DNA of 34,813 bases from Deltaproteobacteria bacterium (GCA_030621515.1 JAUXHN010000022.1:1-34813); one strand, 5' to 3'. Shown: positions 14,747-24,285, numbered from the stretch's first letter. The notes: generated by a model from the letters alone, not told the origin. Translations and numbers: made by a program.

Positions 14747-17292
14747 GCCCGCTTTCGCGCAGTTCTTGTTTTACCTTCAGCGACAGGGAGATGCCCGTAC
14801 GCTTCGGACGATACCATCTACTGACAAGGATCGGGATCGATCCGGTCGGAGAGGATTTCCTGGCAGCGTGGGGTGTAGATGAGGGTGTCGATCAACTGAG
14901 GGTTGTTCGGTGTGTATATCCGGTCATTGCCGAGGAAAACGAGTTCGTCGCGCTGTTCTCCGAGGAAGCTCGGTCTCTTTCGAGGCTTTCGAGCACGAAT
15001 GTCGTTCGGATCATGGAGGTGGGCATCGAGGGGAAGATACCGTTCGTCGCCCGAGAGCACGTGGAGGGGTTGAACCTTGAGCGATTGATCATGCTCGCGC
15101 AGGGACGAACGGCTCTGTGGCCGTGGGAGCTGGCGGCCTATGTGACGACGGAGATACTGAGGGGGCTCGATTACGTACACCGGCGGGAGGATTTGCACGG
15201 CAACCCCATGGGAATGAGGCACGGAGATATCAGGCCGGCTAATATACTCGTTTCCTTGAACGGCGAGGTCAAACTGGCCAATTTCGGGTCCACCCTGAGG
15301 TTCATCGCAGACGAGAAAACCAACGCCCGTTTGAGCGATATCCGCAACCGGTACTTTCCGCCGGAGGGAATCGACGAGGTAGAACCGACGGTCGATGCGG
15401 ATCTGTGGGGCGTCGGCCTGATCTTCGTGATGTTGCTGGGCGGCAGAATTCCCTCCAAGCAGAGCGGCGAGCACGATGTACCCTGGATGCCGCCTCAGAT
15501 GTCGTTCAGAGTGGAGTCCTTGCCCGATGTGGTGGACACGTTTATCGGTCGAACTCTCAACCCGGATCCCTCTTTCCGTTTTTCAACGGCCAGGGAGATG
15601 CGCGCTACGCTCCTGCAAGTGATGCAGACTCACGCGAAGGGACATCCGCCCGACGATCTCGCTGACTGGGTCGTGGAGCTGGGTCAGGCCGAACGGAGGT
15701 CCGAGGAGGAGTTGGTTCGCCGCCTGCTCGGGAAAGAGGCGCAGATCCAGCTCGATGAGACCGCTGACGGAACCGGCGCGCTCGCTGTGGGGCACGTGCT
15801 GGACGGCCGGTATCACCTGCTGCGGAAACTCGGGGAGGGTGGAATGGGTATGGTGTTCGAGGCGGATCATCTCGGCCTTGGAAGAAAAGTGGCGGTAAAG
15901 GTGCTCCACGATCGTGTGCTCGACGAAGAGAACACGGTAGAGAGGTTCAGGCGGGAGGCGCAGATCATCGGTTCTCTCGGCCATCCCAACATCGTGGGCG
16001 CGCTCGACTTCGGGACCACATCTGAGGGGTACCACTACCTGGCCATGGATCTCCTGGAGGGGAAGTCACTCACGGAGCGCATCGAAGACGGATCCCTGAC
16101 TTCGAGGGAGCTCACGGCGATCATGGCCGAGGTTTGTGACGGCTTGCAGGCCGCACATGACGCCGATGTGATCCACCGGGACCTCAAGCCCGACAACGTA
16201 TTCCTCACACCGACCGGTGCGAGAATCCTGGACTTCGGCATCGCCAAGAGCACCGGGTTGGACAAGGAAGCCGAGGCCCTCACGCGCACGGGTCACATCT
16301 GCGGCACGGTGGACTACATAGCGCCGGAGCAGATCAGGGGCCTGTCCCAGGATCCGCGCTCGGACATCTACGCGGCGGGGGTGATCATCTACGAGGCCCT
16401 CACTCAAACCACGCCTTTCAAGGGGCGCACTGTGGGGGAGACCCTGCACAAAGTCATAAACGACAAGCTGGTCTCGCCCCGCAAGAGGAGTGGCGACAAG
16501 ACCATTCCTGCCGATCTCGAGGCCATATGCATGAAGGCACTCAACCGACGGGCGGACAAGCGTTTTTCCAGCGCCGCTGAGATGGCGTCGGCCCTGAGGG
16601 CTCTTCTGCCCCCGCCGGGTGAAACCGCCGATATGATGGATTCAGGGTCGTGGGAAAAGGGGTCGTGGAAGCTCGGGATCGTCGCTGGTGTCGCGCTGGC
16701 GTTAGGGGTCGCCGCCTGGTTCGTTTCGAGCGGGTACCTTGAGGAGGATGAACCTCTGGCCAGCGTTGGAGTCGAGGACGAGGGTGAAGAAGATCGGGTA
16801 AAGGCGGCCGTCGACACCTCCGGGGGACCGGTGGTTATGATCCCGCCGGACGCCGGGAACAAGCCTGCCGTGAAGGACCGGGCATCTTCGAAGGACGATC
16901 CCGTGGAATCCGGTAGCGTCGAAAAAGAAGATGCCAGGGCACTGGCCCGGGACAAGGTGAAATCGGGGGAAGCTGCGCTTGCGAGGATGGACATCTCCGG
17001 TGCGGTGCGAGCCTTCGAGGAGGCCATACAGCTCGATTCCAGAAACAGCCGGGCCTGGTACGGGCTGGGCAAAGCCGCCTTCCAACGGGGTGATTACAGC
17101 GTTGCCGTCGACAAGACCGAGCGGGCGTTGCGGCTCTCTCCCGCCAACGTATCCAGAAGGATCTTTCTGGGAAAAATCTTCCTTGCCGCCGGACAGAAGG
17201 CCGATGCCGCCGCCCAGTTCAGGCGCGTACTCGCCACCCATCCCGGCAATGAAAAAGCCGCGAAACTGCTCAAGAAAACAGATCCTGACTGA
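14743..17292 (+). CDS. Tandem pseudokinase-Ser/Thr kinase membrane protein with TPR domain
   Basis: ATG 14743 overlaps the stop of the HARE-HTH gene, giving translational coupling. Of 849 residues, about 20-300 form a first kinase-like domain that looks degenerate: the glycine loop is IGIDPVGEDF, the VAIK lysine region reads RVVRCV, HRD is HGD (H160-D162, with N167 kept) and DFG is NFG (N180). Residues about 353-620 form a second, complete Hanks-type kinase: GEGGMG (364-369), VAVK with Lys386, HRDLKPDN (478-485), DFG (497-499) and GTVDYIAPEQ. A transmembrane helix follows at about 643-662, then an acidic spacer, then TPR-like repeats at about 740-840 (AVRAFEEAIQLDSRNSRAWY). The kinase half is cytoplasmic and the TPR part lies across the membrane. 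Paired pseudokinase and kinase suggest allosteric control. Substrate inferred, not shown: the coupled HARE protein. Confidence 0.92.
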   Translation: MSPLSRSSCFTFSDREMPVRFGRYHLLTRIGIDPVGEDFLAAWGVDEGVDQLRVVRCVYPVIAEENEFVALFSEEARSLSRLSSTNVVRIMEVGIEGKIPFVAREHVEGLNLERLIMLAQGRTALWPWELAAYVTTEILRGLDYVHRREDLHGNPMGMRHGDIRPANILVSLNGEVKLANFGSTLRFIADEKTNARLSDIRNRYFPPEGIDEVEPTVDADLWGVGLIFVMLLGGRIPSKQSGEHDVPWMPPQMSFRVESLPDVVDTFIGRTLNPDPSFRFSTAREMRATLLQVMQTHAKGHPPDDLADWVVELGQAERRSEEELVRRLLGKEAQIQLDETADGTGALAVGHVLDGRYHLLRKLGEGGMGMVFEADHLGLGRKVAVKVLHDRVLDEENTVERFRREAQIIGSLGHPNIVGALDFGTTSEGYHYLAMDLLEGKSLTERIEDGSLTSRELTAIMAEVCDGLQAAHDADVIHRDLKPDNVFLTPTGARILDFGIAKSTGLDKEAEALTRTGHICGTVDYIAPEQIRGLSQDPRSDIYAAGVIIYEALTQTTPFKGRTVGETLHKVINDKLVSPRKRSGDKTIPADLEAICMKALNRRADKRFSSAAEMASALRALLPPPGETADMMDSGSWEKGSWKLGIVAGVALALGVAAWFVSSGYLEEDEPLASVGVEDEGEEDRVKAAVDTSGGPVVMIPPDAGNKPAVKDRASSKDDPVESGSVEKEDARALARDKVKSGEAALARMDISGAVRAFEEAIQLDSRNSRAWYGLGKAAFQRGDYSVAVDKTERALRLSPANVSRRIFLGKIFLAAGQKADAAAQFRRVLATHPGNEKAAKLLKKTDPD

Positions 17293-17311
17293 AAATGACC
17301 CCTGAAAAGCC

Positions 17312-18631
17312 TTAATCCGGCTGGTAGATGCGGTCCCGGTCCTTGCCGGTGGCGTAGTATTTCCACATACGGTCGAAGGTGACGGCGCCGAAGAGGTTGA
17401 CGAGGATCGAGAAAACAACCCCCGCCACCAGCAACTTGCCGAACCTCCGACCTCCCACAGCCAGCATCAGGACGAGGATCGGAGTGTAATCCAGGGAGAA
17501 TCTGTATCCGAACTGAACCCACCCGCTGTTCTGGTATAGCAAGCTCGGAAGGGCGATGAGCGCAACCGTGAAGGCCGCCCACATGTAGTGCCGGGTTCGC
17601 TGCGCGGGCCAGAGGAGCCACAGGAATACCGGGGTCGTGAACCACAGAGCCAGGCCGTGGAGGCTCACCTTGATGTGGGGAGACTCGGCCGAGATCCAGG
17701 GCAGGGACGTGAACACTATCCCCAGGTTGCGGGGAAGATAGTGGTAATGAAAGAGTCCCCACTTGGCTATTCTGGCGGTCTGCCTGACCTTGAGGTGGCC
17801 GTGCCCGAACTCGAACGGATCGTCGAATCGCGTCCAGTTCATGAGCATCAGCAACCCTATGATCGCGAGGATGGGGATCCCGAACAGGACTACCCGCCGG
17901 ACTATCCTTGCAAAACCGGCGTTCCTCAACGCCGATGACACCCACCCGAAGAGGTTGCCGGCGTCAGCGGCGGCGTGAGGCCGGAGCATCTCGTAAAGGA
18001 AAAGCGGAAACGCCATCAACATGGGTGGCCGACAGGCGAAAGCCAGCCCCAAGAAAAGCCCCGCGAGGATTGGTCGCCGGCCGTCGAGGGAGAGGATGAG
18101 GTGTAAAAGTAACATCACCGAGCCCGTGATATGGGCGGTGTACCAGACGGATCCCTGGACCGCGCTGAAGAAGTAGACAGTCCCCAGGGCGTAAAGCGCG
18201 GCGAGCAGTCCCAGCTCCCATGGCTTGCGCGATATACGGCCTCGCGAAGCCATCATCTGCAGAAGGAGCAGCAGGAGCGCGGGGGCGACGGCGGCGAGCA
18301 GCAGCGTGAATACCCGATCGTTGAAGTCCAGGCCCCATACGGCGACGCCGGGCATCATCAGGACCGCGGGGGCCGGCGGGAACGAGACGTACCACTTGTC
18401 CTCGTATTGGGCCCAGTCGTTTCGATGAGGCGGATTGCCCTCGATGTGGAACCTGCCGTCCAGCATCGCCTCGGCCATGTAGACGTAGTGATTGTCGTGG
18501 GAGCTCTCATCCAGGCGATCCCACATGGTCACTGCGAAGACCGCGAGGCAAAGCACGTATGCGATCAACGGTCCCTTGACGAGAGCAAGGAAGCCGACTG
18601 TCTTGCGAGATTTTCGATTCTCCACGCTCAT
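17312..18631 (-). CDS. Polytopic membrane protein, GT-C glycosyltransferase-like
   Basis: The start is placed at ATG 18631 (MSVENRKSRKTVGFLALV), where the first transmembrane helix follows a basic stretch. The open frame continues upstream through Pro/Cys-rich, non-membrane sequence, and no Shine-Dalgarno sequence supports either choice. The 439-residue product has about 10-11 hydrophobic helices. The first extracytoplasmic loop contains acidic residues (RLDESSHDNHYVYM) and a FHIEGNPPHRNDW/WYVSFPPAPAVLMMP arrangement seen in GT-C-fold glycosyltransferases and ArnT/PMT-like relatives, which use lipid-linked sugars. The exact donor and acceptor are unknown. It ends 20 nt from the convergent kinase gene and is divergent from the REC-histidine kinase. 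The family assignment is by general resemblance only. Confidence 0.68.
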   Translation of the reverse strand: MSVENRKSRKTVGFLALVKGPLIAYVLCLAVFAVTMWDRLDESSHDNHYVYMAEAMLDGRFHIEGNPPHRNDWAQYEDKWYVSFPPAPAVLMMPGVAVWGLDFNDRVFTLLLAAVAPALLLLLLQMMASRGRISRKPWELGLLAALYALGTVYFFSAVQGSVWYTAHITGSVMLLLHLILSLDGRRPILAGLFLGLAFACRPPMLMAFPLFLYEMLRPHAAADAGNLFGWVSSALRNAGFARIVRRVVLFGIPILAIIGLLMLMNWTRFDDPFEFGHGHLKVRQTARIAKWGLFHYHYLPRNLGIVFTSLPWISAESPHIKVSLHGLALWFTTPVFLWLLWPAQRTRHYMWAAFTVALIALPSLLYQNSGWVQFGYRFSLDYTPILVLMLAVGGRRFGKLLVAGVVFSILVNLFGAVTFDRMWKYYATGKDRDRIYQPD

Positions 18632-18744
18632 TGGAGGGGATGGTGCATGACAGGAAGGGGAGGTGTCAAATTGCCCACCGCAGCGCGGGGGACAGGGGAT
18701 TGACCCTTCTGCTCGCACAGGTAGTGAGTACATGGTAAAAGGAT

Positions 18745-19995
18745 ATGATGCTGAAGGTTCTACATATCGAGGATGATCCAAACCTCCGCCAGCTCGTGAA
18801 GAAGGTCTTGAGCGCTGACGGATTCACGGTGGTGAGCACAATCGATGGTGTGACCGGCATCAAGACCGCGCTGGCCGCTCAGCCGGATATCATACTTGTA
18901 GACATCGAACTGCCCGACATGGACGGATATGAGGTGACGCTCAAGCTCCGCGGCGAGATCGAAGGGCATGACGTGCCCATCGTCGCAGTGACCGGGAAGG
19001 GCGACAAGAATATGATCGAAGCGGTGGGGTGCGACGGTCACATCTTCAAGCCGATAGACGTGGCGAAGTTGCCCGGGCAGGTCCGTTCTTTCCTGCGCGC
19101 GGGCAGGAAAGCTGCCTCGAGGAGAGTCCAGGACACCAAAACATCTTCCAGGGACGACCTGCTTCGCGTTCAGGGACAGAAAATCGCAGGACGATTACAG
19201 GCGAAGATCGAGGAGCTGGAGAAGGCCAACAGGCTATTGCTGGAATCCGAGAAGGTGCGCTCGGAATTCTATCGAAACCTTTCCCACGAGCTCTCCACGC
19301 CGCTGACACCCGCAGTGGGATATCTCAACATGTTGCTGGGTGGGGAACTCGGTCCCCTCGATCCGCTCCAGTTACGTTCGTTGGAGTCCGTTAATAGGGG
19401 GATCACCAGGGTGAGGGCCGTTGTCGAGAACCTCCTGGACATGACGGCGTTGACTACCGGAAAAATGACCTTCTTCGCTAGATTCTACGATTTCAACCGG
19501 CTTGCCAGGGAGTCCATCAATTTGTGCGAGGATAGTTTTGCCCAACGAGGGATCACCCTGGAAATCGCCATCCCCGAAAAAATGCACAAGGGTTTTGGCG
19601 ATCCGGACAAGCTCAAGCGGGCCATGGTGCAACTTCTGGAGAACGCGGTGAAGTTCTGTCGCGGGGACGGCAAGGTGCACGTCTGCACGCGCCGGGAGCG
19701 GGAGCGCCTTTCATTTCTGGTCTACGATTCGGGGAAGGGGATTCCGAAGGACGAGCTCCAGGCCATCTTCAAAACTTTCTACCAGATAGACGGTTCACCT
19801 ACCCGCGAGCACGGCGGGGCGGGGTTGGGACTGGCTCTTGCGCGCAAGATAGTCGAGCGCTTCGGCGGCGAGATCTGGGCGGAGTCGCCACCCGCGGGAG
19901 AGGCGGGCCGACTCCAGTGGGCCAATACGATGGTGGGACTCTGGGTACCGGAGCGAATGATCGAGGACGAAAATATCGGCACTGACAAGGAGTAA
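18745..19995 (+). CDS. Hybrid response regulator-histidine kinase
   Basis: AAAAGGA (18737-18743) precedes two adjacent ATGs (18745, 18748); either may be used. The 416-residue soluble protein opens with a REC domain (about 1-125): VLHIEDDPN acidic pocket, phospho-acceptor Asp53 in ILVDIELPDMDG, AVTGKG threonine and FKPID lysine. A coiled coil (about 150-172) leads to a HisKA domain with His181 in NLSHELSTPLTPAVGYLNML. An HATPase_c domain follows: QLLENAVKF (N box), VYDSGKGIP (G1) and GGAGLGLALARKIVERFGG (G2). There is no transmembrane segment, so it receives input through its REC domain or by docking. An REC-first layout is typical of phosphorelay intermediates. No partner regulator is present in the window. 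Divergent from the GT-C-like gene. Confidence 0.92.
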   Translation: MMLKVLHIEDDPNLRQLVKKVLSADGFTVVSTIDGVTGIKTALAAQPDIILVDIELPDMDGYEVTLKLRGEIEGHDVPIVAVTGKGDKNMIEAVGCDGHIFKPIDVAKLPGQVRSFLRAGRKAASRRVQDTKTSSRDDLLRVQGQKIAGRLQAKIEELEKANRLLLESEKVRSEFYRNLSHELSTPLTPAVGYLNMLLGGELGPLDPLQLRSLESVNRGITRVRAVVENLLDMTALTTGKMTFFARFYDFNRLARESINLCEDSFAQRGITLEIAIPEKMHKGFGDPDKLKRAMVQLLENAVKFCRGDGKVHVCTRRERERLSFLVYDSGKGIPKDELQAIFKTFYQIDGSPTREHGGAGLGLALARKIVERFGGEIWAESPPAGEAGRLQWANTMVGLWVPERMIEDENIGTDKE

Positions 19996-19997
19996 AG

Positions 19998-20013
19998 GCC
20001 GGGATGGGGTCAA
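19998..20013 (+). repeat. 16-bp dispersed repeat, copy 1
   Basis: GCCGGGATGGGGTCAA here is identical to 24347-24362. It lies just after the histidine kinase stop and next to the metH terminator. It may be part of a dispersed REP-like element. Confidence 0.5.
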
Positions 20014-20065
20014 AAAAAAACGGCGAACTCGAAGATGGGGGGGCATCTGGATTCGAATTCGCCGT
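20011..20065 (-). terminator. Rho-independent terminator of the metH operon
   Basis: Read on the minus strand, ACGGCGAA (20065-20058) and TCGAA (20056-20052) pair with their complements at 20020-20033, with one mismatch. An inner GATG/CATC pair encloses a G/C loop. The stem is followed by nine consecutive T residues (20019-20011 on the minus strand). It lies about 180 nt after the metH stop. The rest of the gap 20066-20247 shows nothing recognisable. Confidence 0.8.
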
Positions 20066-20247
20066 CTAACAGCCAGACGAAAAAGCAAACTTCGTGCCAC
20101 ATCATTCATGTCGACTGATCGCGGGGGTAACCGTATGCAATCATACACATAGAGGTCATATTTGCAACACGATCAGACTGGGCGGTTTCCGGTGATATAG
20201 CAATTTCCAGTTCAATAATGAAAAGAATGATTGCAATTTAAGGCGGT

Positions 20248-23200
20248 TCACACTGCGAAGTACCTGGCTTGTGGGTGGTGTACCAGTATCGTCGAGGTGG
20301 TAGCCTCCGGCACCATCTCCATATTCTCGGTGAGAGAGACTCCGATCCTGGAGGGATCCAGCAACTCGAAAACCAATTGCTGGGAATCGAGATCCGGACA
20401 CGAGGAGTAGCCGAAGCCGTACCTGAGCCCCCGACCTCTCGGAGAGGGAGACCCGTCGTGGAGTTTCATGCGGGTCAGGCGGAGTTCCTGTTGCATTCGC
20501 CGGTTCCAGTATTCGGTCAGAGCCTCGGCCAACTCCATGGCAAAACCGTGGGTCATGAGGTAGTCGTGATACCTGTCCGACTTAAAAAGGAGTCTGGCAC
20601 CCTCTGACAGATCGGGGCCGATGGAAGCTACGTAAAAACCTACAATATCACTACCTTCCTGCTTGTTCTTGAAGTAATCTGCCAGACAAAGACGAGGGGA
20701 ATGATCCTGTCTTGGGAACCCAAAAACAACCTCCTTGTCCTCGTGCTCGACGATCAGATTATCCCCGTCGGATCTGCAAGCGAAATAGCCGTAAGCGACC
20801 GACGGCTTCGCCAGATCTTCCTCGGTGCATTCCCGGATCAATCGAGCGAGTGTAGGCTCGGCCTTTTCCTTCAACAGGGCTGCGTGCTCCTCCCGGGTTC
20901 GCCCGGCTCTCGCGTACCCCCACCGGCCGCGAAAGAGCGCCTTGCGGTTCATGAGGGCGAACAGGTCCTCCGCTGGAATATCGGTTACGTATCGAGGTCC
21001 CAAAAATGGAGCCTTCGGAACGGGATTATCTCTAGAGACGACCGTTTCTTTCCGCCCGGACCCGGAGTCGCCGTCCGTGGTGTCGTCGATTGTCGGTTCG
21101 ATCTCTCCGCGTTCGAGATCCTGCATGGCGCTCAATCCCGCCATGGCGTCGGCACAATAGACGACCGGCTCGCCGAACGACGGAACGCAATCCCTGGCCA
21201 CGAAACCCCTGGTGAGAGCCGCGCCGCCGAGAAGGACGGGCACCTTGAGGCCTGCTTCCTCAAAACGGGGCAGGCTGCTTTTCATCAGGAGAGCAGACTT
21301 GACGAGCAGCCCGGACAGGCCGATGGCATGAACATCGAGATCCCTGGCCTTTTCTATTATAGTCTCGACGGGCACGTTGGTCCCGATGTTGAAAACTCTG
21401 TAACCGTTGTTTGAAAGGATGATATCCACCAGGTTCTTGCCGATATCGTGCACATCGCCCGCGACGGTTGCCAGCAGGATCCTGGTTCCCTCATCCATCT
21501 GCGATTGCTCCATGTGGGGCTGCAGGAGCTTCACGCTCGCTTTCATCACCTCCGCAGAGCTGAGCACAAACGGCAGCAACATCTCGCCCTTCTTGAATAG
21601 AATACCAACCTTTCGCATGGCCGGGACGAGGATCCGGTTGATGATCTCCAGCGGAGCGTAGCGCTCCATCAATATGGACAGGAGATCCTCGATGTCCGAC
21701 CTGTCACCGTCCATCAACCGGGATTGGAGCATTTCCTCCGGAAGGAATCTCTCTTGCGCGTCAGTCTGCGCGTCACTCCGCGCCTTGTGCTCCTCGAAAT
21801 GGGCAAGGTAGGCTGACAGGGGCGATTCTCCAGTCTCTGCGCGCCTGTCAAGCAGGAGATCCATACAGATCCTGGTGTCTTCATCGGAGATCCTGGACAG
21901 GGGAAGGATCTTGCCGGGATCCACAATTGCCGCGTCCAGACCCGCGCGAATCGCTTCGTGGAGGAAGACCGAATTGAGAATCTTCCTGGAGGATGCCGGC
22001 AGGCCGAACGAGATATTGCTCACCCCCAGGCTCGTGAAAACGCCGGGCAGGGAATCCTTGATGAGCTCGATGGCTTCGAGGGTTTCCAGCGCCGATCTTT
22101 CAAGCTTCGAATCCCCCGAGCCGATGGTGAAGGTGAGGGGATCGAAGAAGATGTCACATGGACGCAGCCCGATCTCGTCAACAGCAAGAGAGTGAATATC
22201 GCGTGCGACCGAGAGCTTGTCCACCGCAGTCGCGGCCATCCCGTCGGGGCCGATGGTCAGCGCTATGACCGCCGCTCCGAATCTCTTTACCTGCTTCAGG
22301 ACGCGTCGCGCCGTGGCGCCCCCGTCCTCCATGTTGATGGAGTTGACCAGGCACCTGCCGGGTATGGCCTCGAGGGCCGCTTCGATTGTCTCTGGACGCG
22401 TGGAGTCGATGACCAGGGGGCGCTTCACCGTCGTGTTGAGGATTTTTACCAGCCTGGTGACATCCTCCCTCTCGTCGCGACCGGCGAAAGCCGTGCACAC
22501 GTCGAGCAAGTGAGCGCCCGCCGCCTCCTGATCGGAGCCGATCCGCGCCGCGCCCTCGAAATCCTCCGCCAGCAGCAGCTTCTTGAATTTGCGGGAGCCG
22601 TGGGTGTTCATGCGCTCGCCGATTATCAGCGGAGGAATCTCCTGCCTCGCTTCGACGGATTCGTAGAGGCTGGAAAAGGAGGGCGTCCACGCCGGCTCGC
22701 GGCGGGCGGGGGCAAGGCCTTTCAGCTCAATTGCGAGCGCGCTTATGTGATCGGGAGTTGTTCCGCAGCAACCACCGACGATGGAGACACCGTCTTCCAC
22801 GACAAAGTTCTTCAATCGTCGGGCGAACTCCGATGGATCGAGAGGGTAGAAGGTCTGCTCGTCCCTGATCTCCGGCATGCCCGCGTTGGGAATCACCGAA
22901 ATGCGGCCGCGCCACGTGCGGCTCAGGTACTTGACCTGTCCGCTCATACGCTCGGGACCGGTCGCGCAGTTGATTCCGATTGAAAACAGCGGGAACGGCT
23001 CGGCGGTGGTCATGACCGCGTCGATGGATGTGCCCACGAGCATGGTCCCGGTGGTCTCGATGGTGACCGAGAGCATCACCGGAATGTCGGATTCGATCTT
23101 TTCGAGCGAATCGAACGCGGCGACCAGGGCCAGCTTCATCTGCAGGGGATCCTGGCATGTCTCCACGATGAGCGCGTCCACACCCGCCTCGACGAGGGCC

Positions 23201-23610
23201 GATGCCTGCTCCAGGTACGCGCTGTGAAGCTCTCCCGGCGGGATCTGGCCCAGGGAGGGGAGCTTGGCTCCCGGTCCCATCGAGCCGGCCACATACTTGC
23301 CGGGGCGTCCGCCGATGGCGTCCAGCGCGTTCTTCACCGCGGCGGCGTTGATCTCCGCCACCCGGTCTTCGAGCCCGTACTCGGCCAGAACGAGGCGCGT
23401 TCCTCCGAAAGTGTTGGTCTCAATGACATCCGCGCCCGCGTCCAGGAAAGACGCGTGCAGAGCAACCACCGCCGACGGGGCCGAAAGATTGAGGTACTCG
23501 TTGCATCCCTCGAACCGATCGCCCCACGCCGACGGAGGCAGATCCTGCGCCGCAAGGTTGGACCCGCACGCCCCGTCGAAGATCAGCAGTTCTTTATCTC
23601 GGATGCTCAC
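20248..23610 (-). CDS. metH: Cobalamin-dependent methionine synthase
   Basis: MetH transfers a methyl group from methyl-tetrahydrofolate via cobalamin to homocysteine. The start is GTG 23610 with GAGGG (complement of 23618-23622) 7 nt upstream; the open frame runs 18 codons further without support. The 1120 residues carry all modules in order. The homocysteine domain has Zn ligands in GINCATG and GGCCGTTPDH. The pterin-binding domain follows (IGERMNTHGSRKFKKLL and DSTRPETIEAAL). The cap and B12 domain includes the DVHDIGKN motif with His721 as the lower cobalt ligand. The reactivation domain ends in LRYGFGYSSCPDLDSQQ. It is shorter than the approximately 1227-residue E. coli enzyme but within the range of compact MetH. 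It follows the MshEN gene by 66 nt. No cobalamin riboswitch was seen upstream. Confidence 0.97.
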   Translation of the reverse strand: MSIRDKELLIFDGACGSNLAAQDLPPSAWGDRFEGCNEYLNLSAPSAVVALHASFLDAGADVIETNTFGGTRLVLAEYGLEDRVAEINAAAVKNALDAIGGRPGKYVAGSMGPGAKLPSLGQIPPGELHSAYLEQASALVEAGVDALIVETCQDPLQMKLALVAAFDSLEKIESDIPVMLSVTIETTGTMLVGTSIDAVMTTAEPFPLFSIGINCATGPERMSGQVKYLSRTWRGRISVIPNAGMPEIRDEQTFYPLDPSEFARRLKNFVVEDGVSIVGGCCGTTPDHISALAIELKGLAPARREPAWTPSFSSLYESVEARQEIPPLIIGERMNTHGSRKFKKLLLAEDFEGAARIGSDQEAAGAHLLDVCTAFAGRDEREDVTRLVKILNTTVKRPLVIDSTRPETIEAALEAIPGRCLVNSINMEDGGATARRVLKQVKRFGAAVIALTIGPDGMAATAVDKLSVARDIHSLAVDEIGLRPCDIFFDPLTFTIGSGDSKLERSALETLEAIELIKDSLPGVFTSLGVSNISFGLPASSRKILNSVFLHEAIRAGLDAAIVDPGKILPLSRISDEDTRICMDLLLDRRAETGESPLSAYLAHFEEHKARSDAQTDAQERFLPEEMLQSRLMDGDRSDIEDLLSILMERYAPLEIINRILVPAMRKVGILFKKGEMLLPFVLSSAEVMKASVKLLQPHMEQSQMDEGTRILLATVAGDVHDIGKNLVDIILSNNGYRVFNIGTNVPVETIIEKARDLDVHAIGLSGLLVKSALLMKSSLPRFEEAGLKVPVLLGGAALTRGFVARDCVPSFGEPVVYCADAMAGLSAMQDLERGEIEPTIDDTTDGDSGSGRKETVVSRDNPVPKAPFLGPRYVTDIPAEDLFALMNRKALFRGRWGYARAGRTREEHAALLKEKAEPTLARLIRECTEEDLAKPSVAYGYFACRSDGDNLIVEHEDKEVVFGFPRQDHSPRLCLADYFKNKQEGSDIVGFYVASIGPDLSEGARLLFKSDRYHDYLMTHGFAMELAEALTEYWNRRMQQELRLTRMKLHDGSPSPRGRGLRYGFGYSSCPDLDSQQLVFELLDPSRIGVSLTENMEMVPEATTSTILVHHPQARYFAV

Positions 23611-23676
23611 CGGTATTCCCTCGCTCTCTTGAACGGCGCGGGGGCTAACACAAAGGGCGAACACACAGGTTCGCCC

Positions 23677-24285
23677 CTACTTGAGGGTGAGGAGGATCTT
23701 GATCTCCTCCAGGGTCGCCGTCAACAAGTCGATCTTGCCGCTCAGGGCGTCGATCCTGGCGGACATGTTGTCCAGGGTGTCCTTTTCCAATTCCTGGACC
23801 AGGGAACTCAACTCAACGCTGACGGCCTCCGGCCTGTCCTCCTCGATTTCATCGCCGTAGAAACGTTCGAGGGATTTCTTGAGGCGGAACTCCGGAGCGA
23901 TGAGAGGCATGATCTCCATGCCGGTCACGTCGGCGATGAGCTCGAGGGTATCGTGATCGAACGGATCGGACATGGCCACGTAAAGCGTTATACCGGAGAG
24001 CCGCACCGGGATGACGGCGTTCTTTATTGCGATCTCCTTGGGGATGAGCTCCAGGATCTCGGGGGGAATATGGAGTCCCTGGATGTTGACGCAGGGGAGC
24101 TCCGCCTGTTTGGAGAGGAACGCGGCCAGGACCGCTTCGTCGATGAAGCCCAGATGGACCAGCGCGCTGCCCAGCCTCTCGCCGGTGTTTTCCTGCTCCT
24201 GGAGCGCAACACGCAGCTGGATTTCGTCGATGAGATTGGAATCGAGCAGCAGGTCTCCCAGGCGTTGTGGTGTGTGTTTCGACAC
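23677..24285 (-). CDS. Stand-alone MshEN (GspE/PilB N-terminal) domain protein
   Basis: GTG 24285 is chosen because GGAGG (24298-24294 on the minus strand) lies 8 nt upstream and the domain then begins immediately. The open frame continues upstream through repeat sequence. Of about 202 residues, the first 150 form the MshEN domain: RLGDLLLDSNLIDEIQLRVA, then ERLGSALVHLGFIDEAVLAA and FLSKQAELPCV. In MshE this repeated RLG-x2-L pattern binds cyclic di-GMP. A second lobe (ILELIPKEIAIKNAVIPV) follows, then a C-terminal coiled coil (about 155-200). No ATPase domain is attached, so it cannot drive pilus or secretion assembly by itself. It may be a c-di-GMP sensor or adaptor. It is probably co-transcribed with metH, though a functional link is unclear. 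Confidence 0.83.
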   Translation of the reverse strand: MSKHTPQRLGDLLLDSNLIDEIQLRVALQEQENTGERLGSALVHLGFIDEAVLAAFLSKQAELPCVNIQGLHIPPEILELIPKEIAIKNAVIPVRLSGITLYVAMSDPFDHDTLELIADVTGMEIMPLIAPEFRLKKSLERFYGDEIEEDRPEAVSVELSSLVQELEKDTLDNMSARIDALSGKIDLLTATLEEIKILLTLK

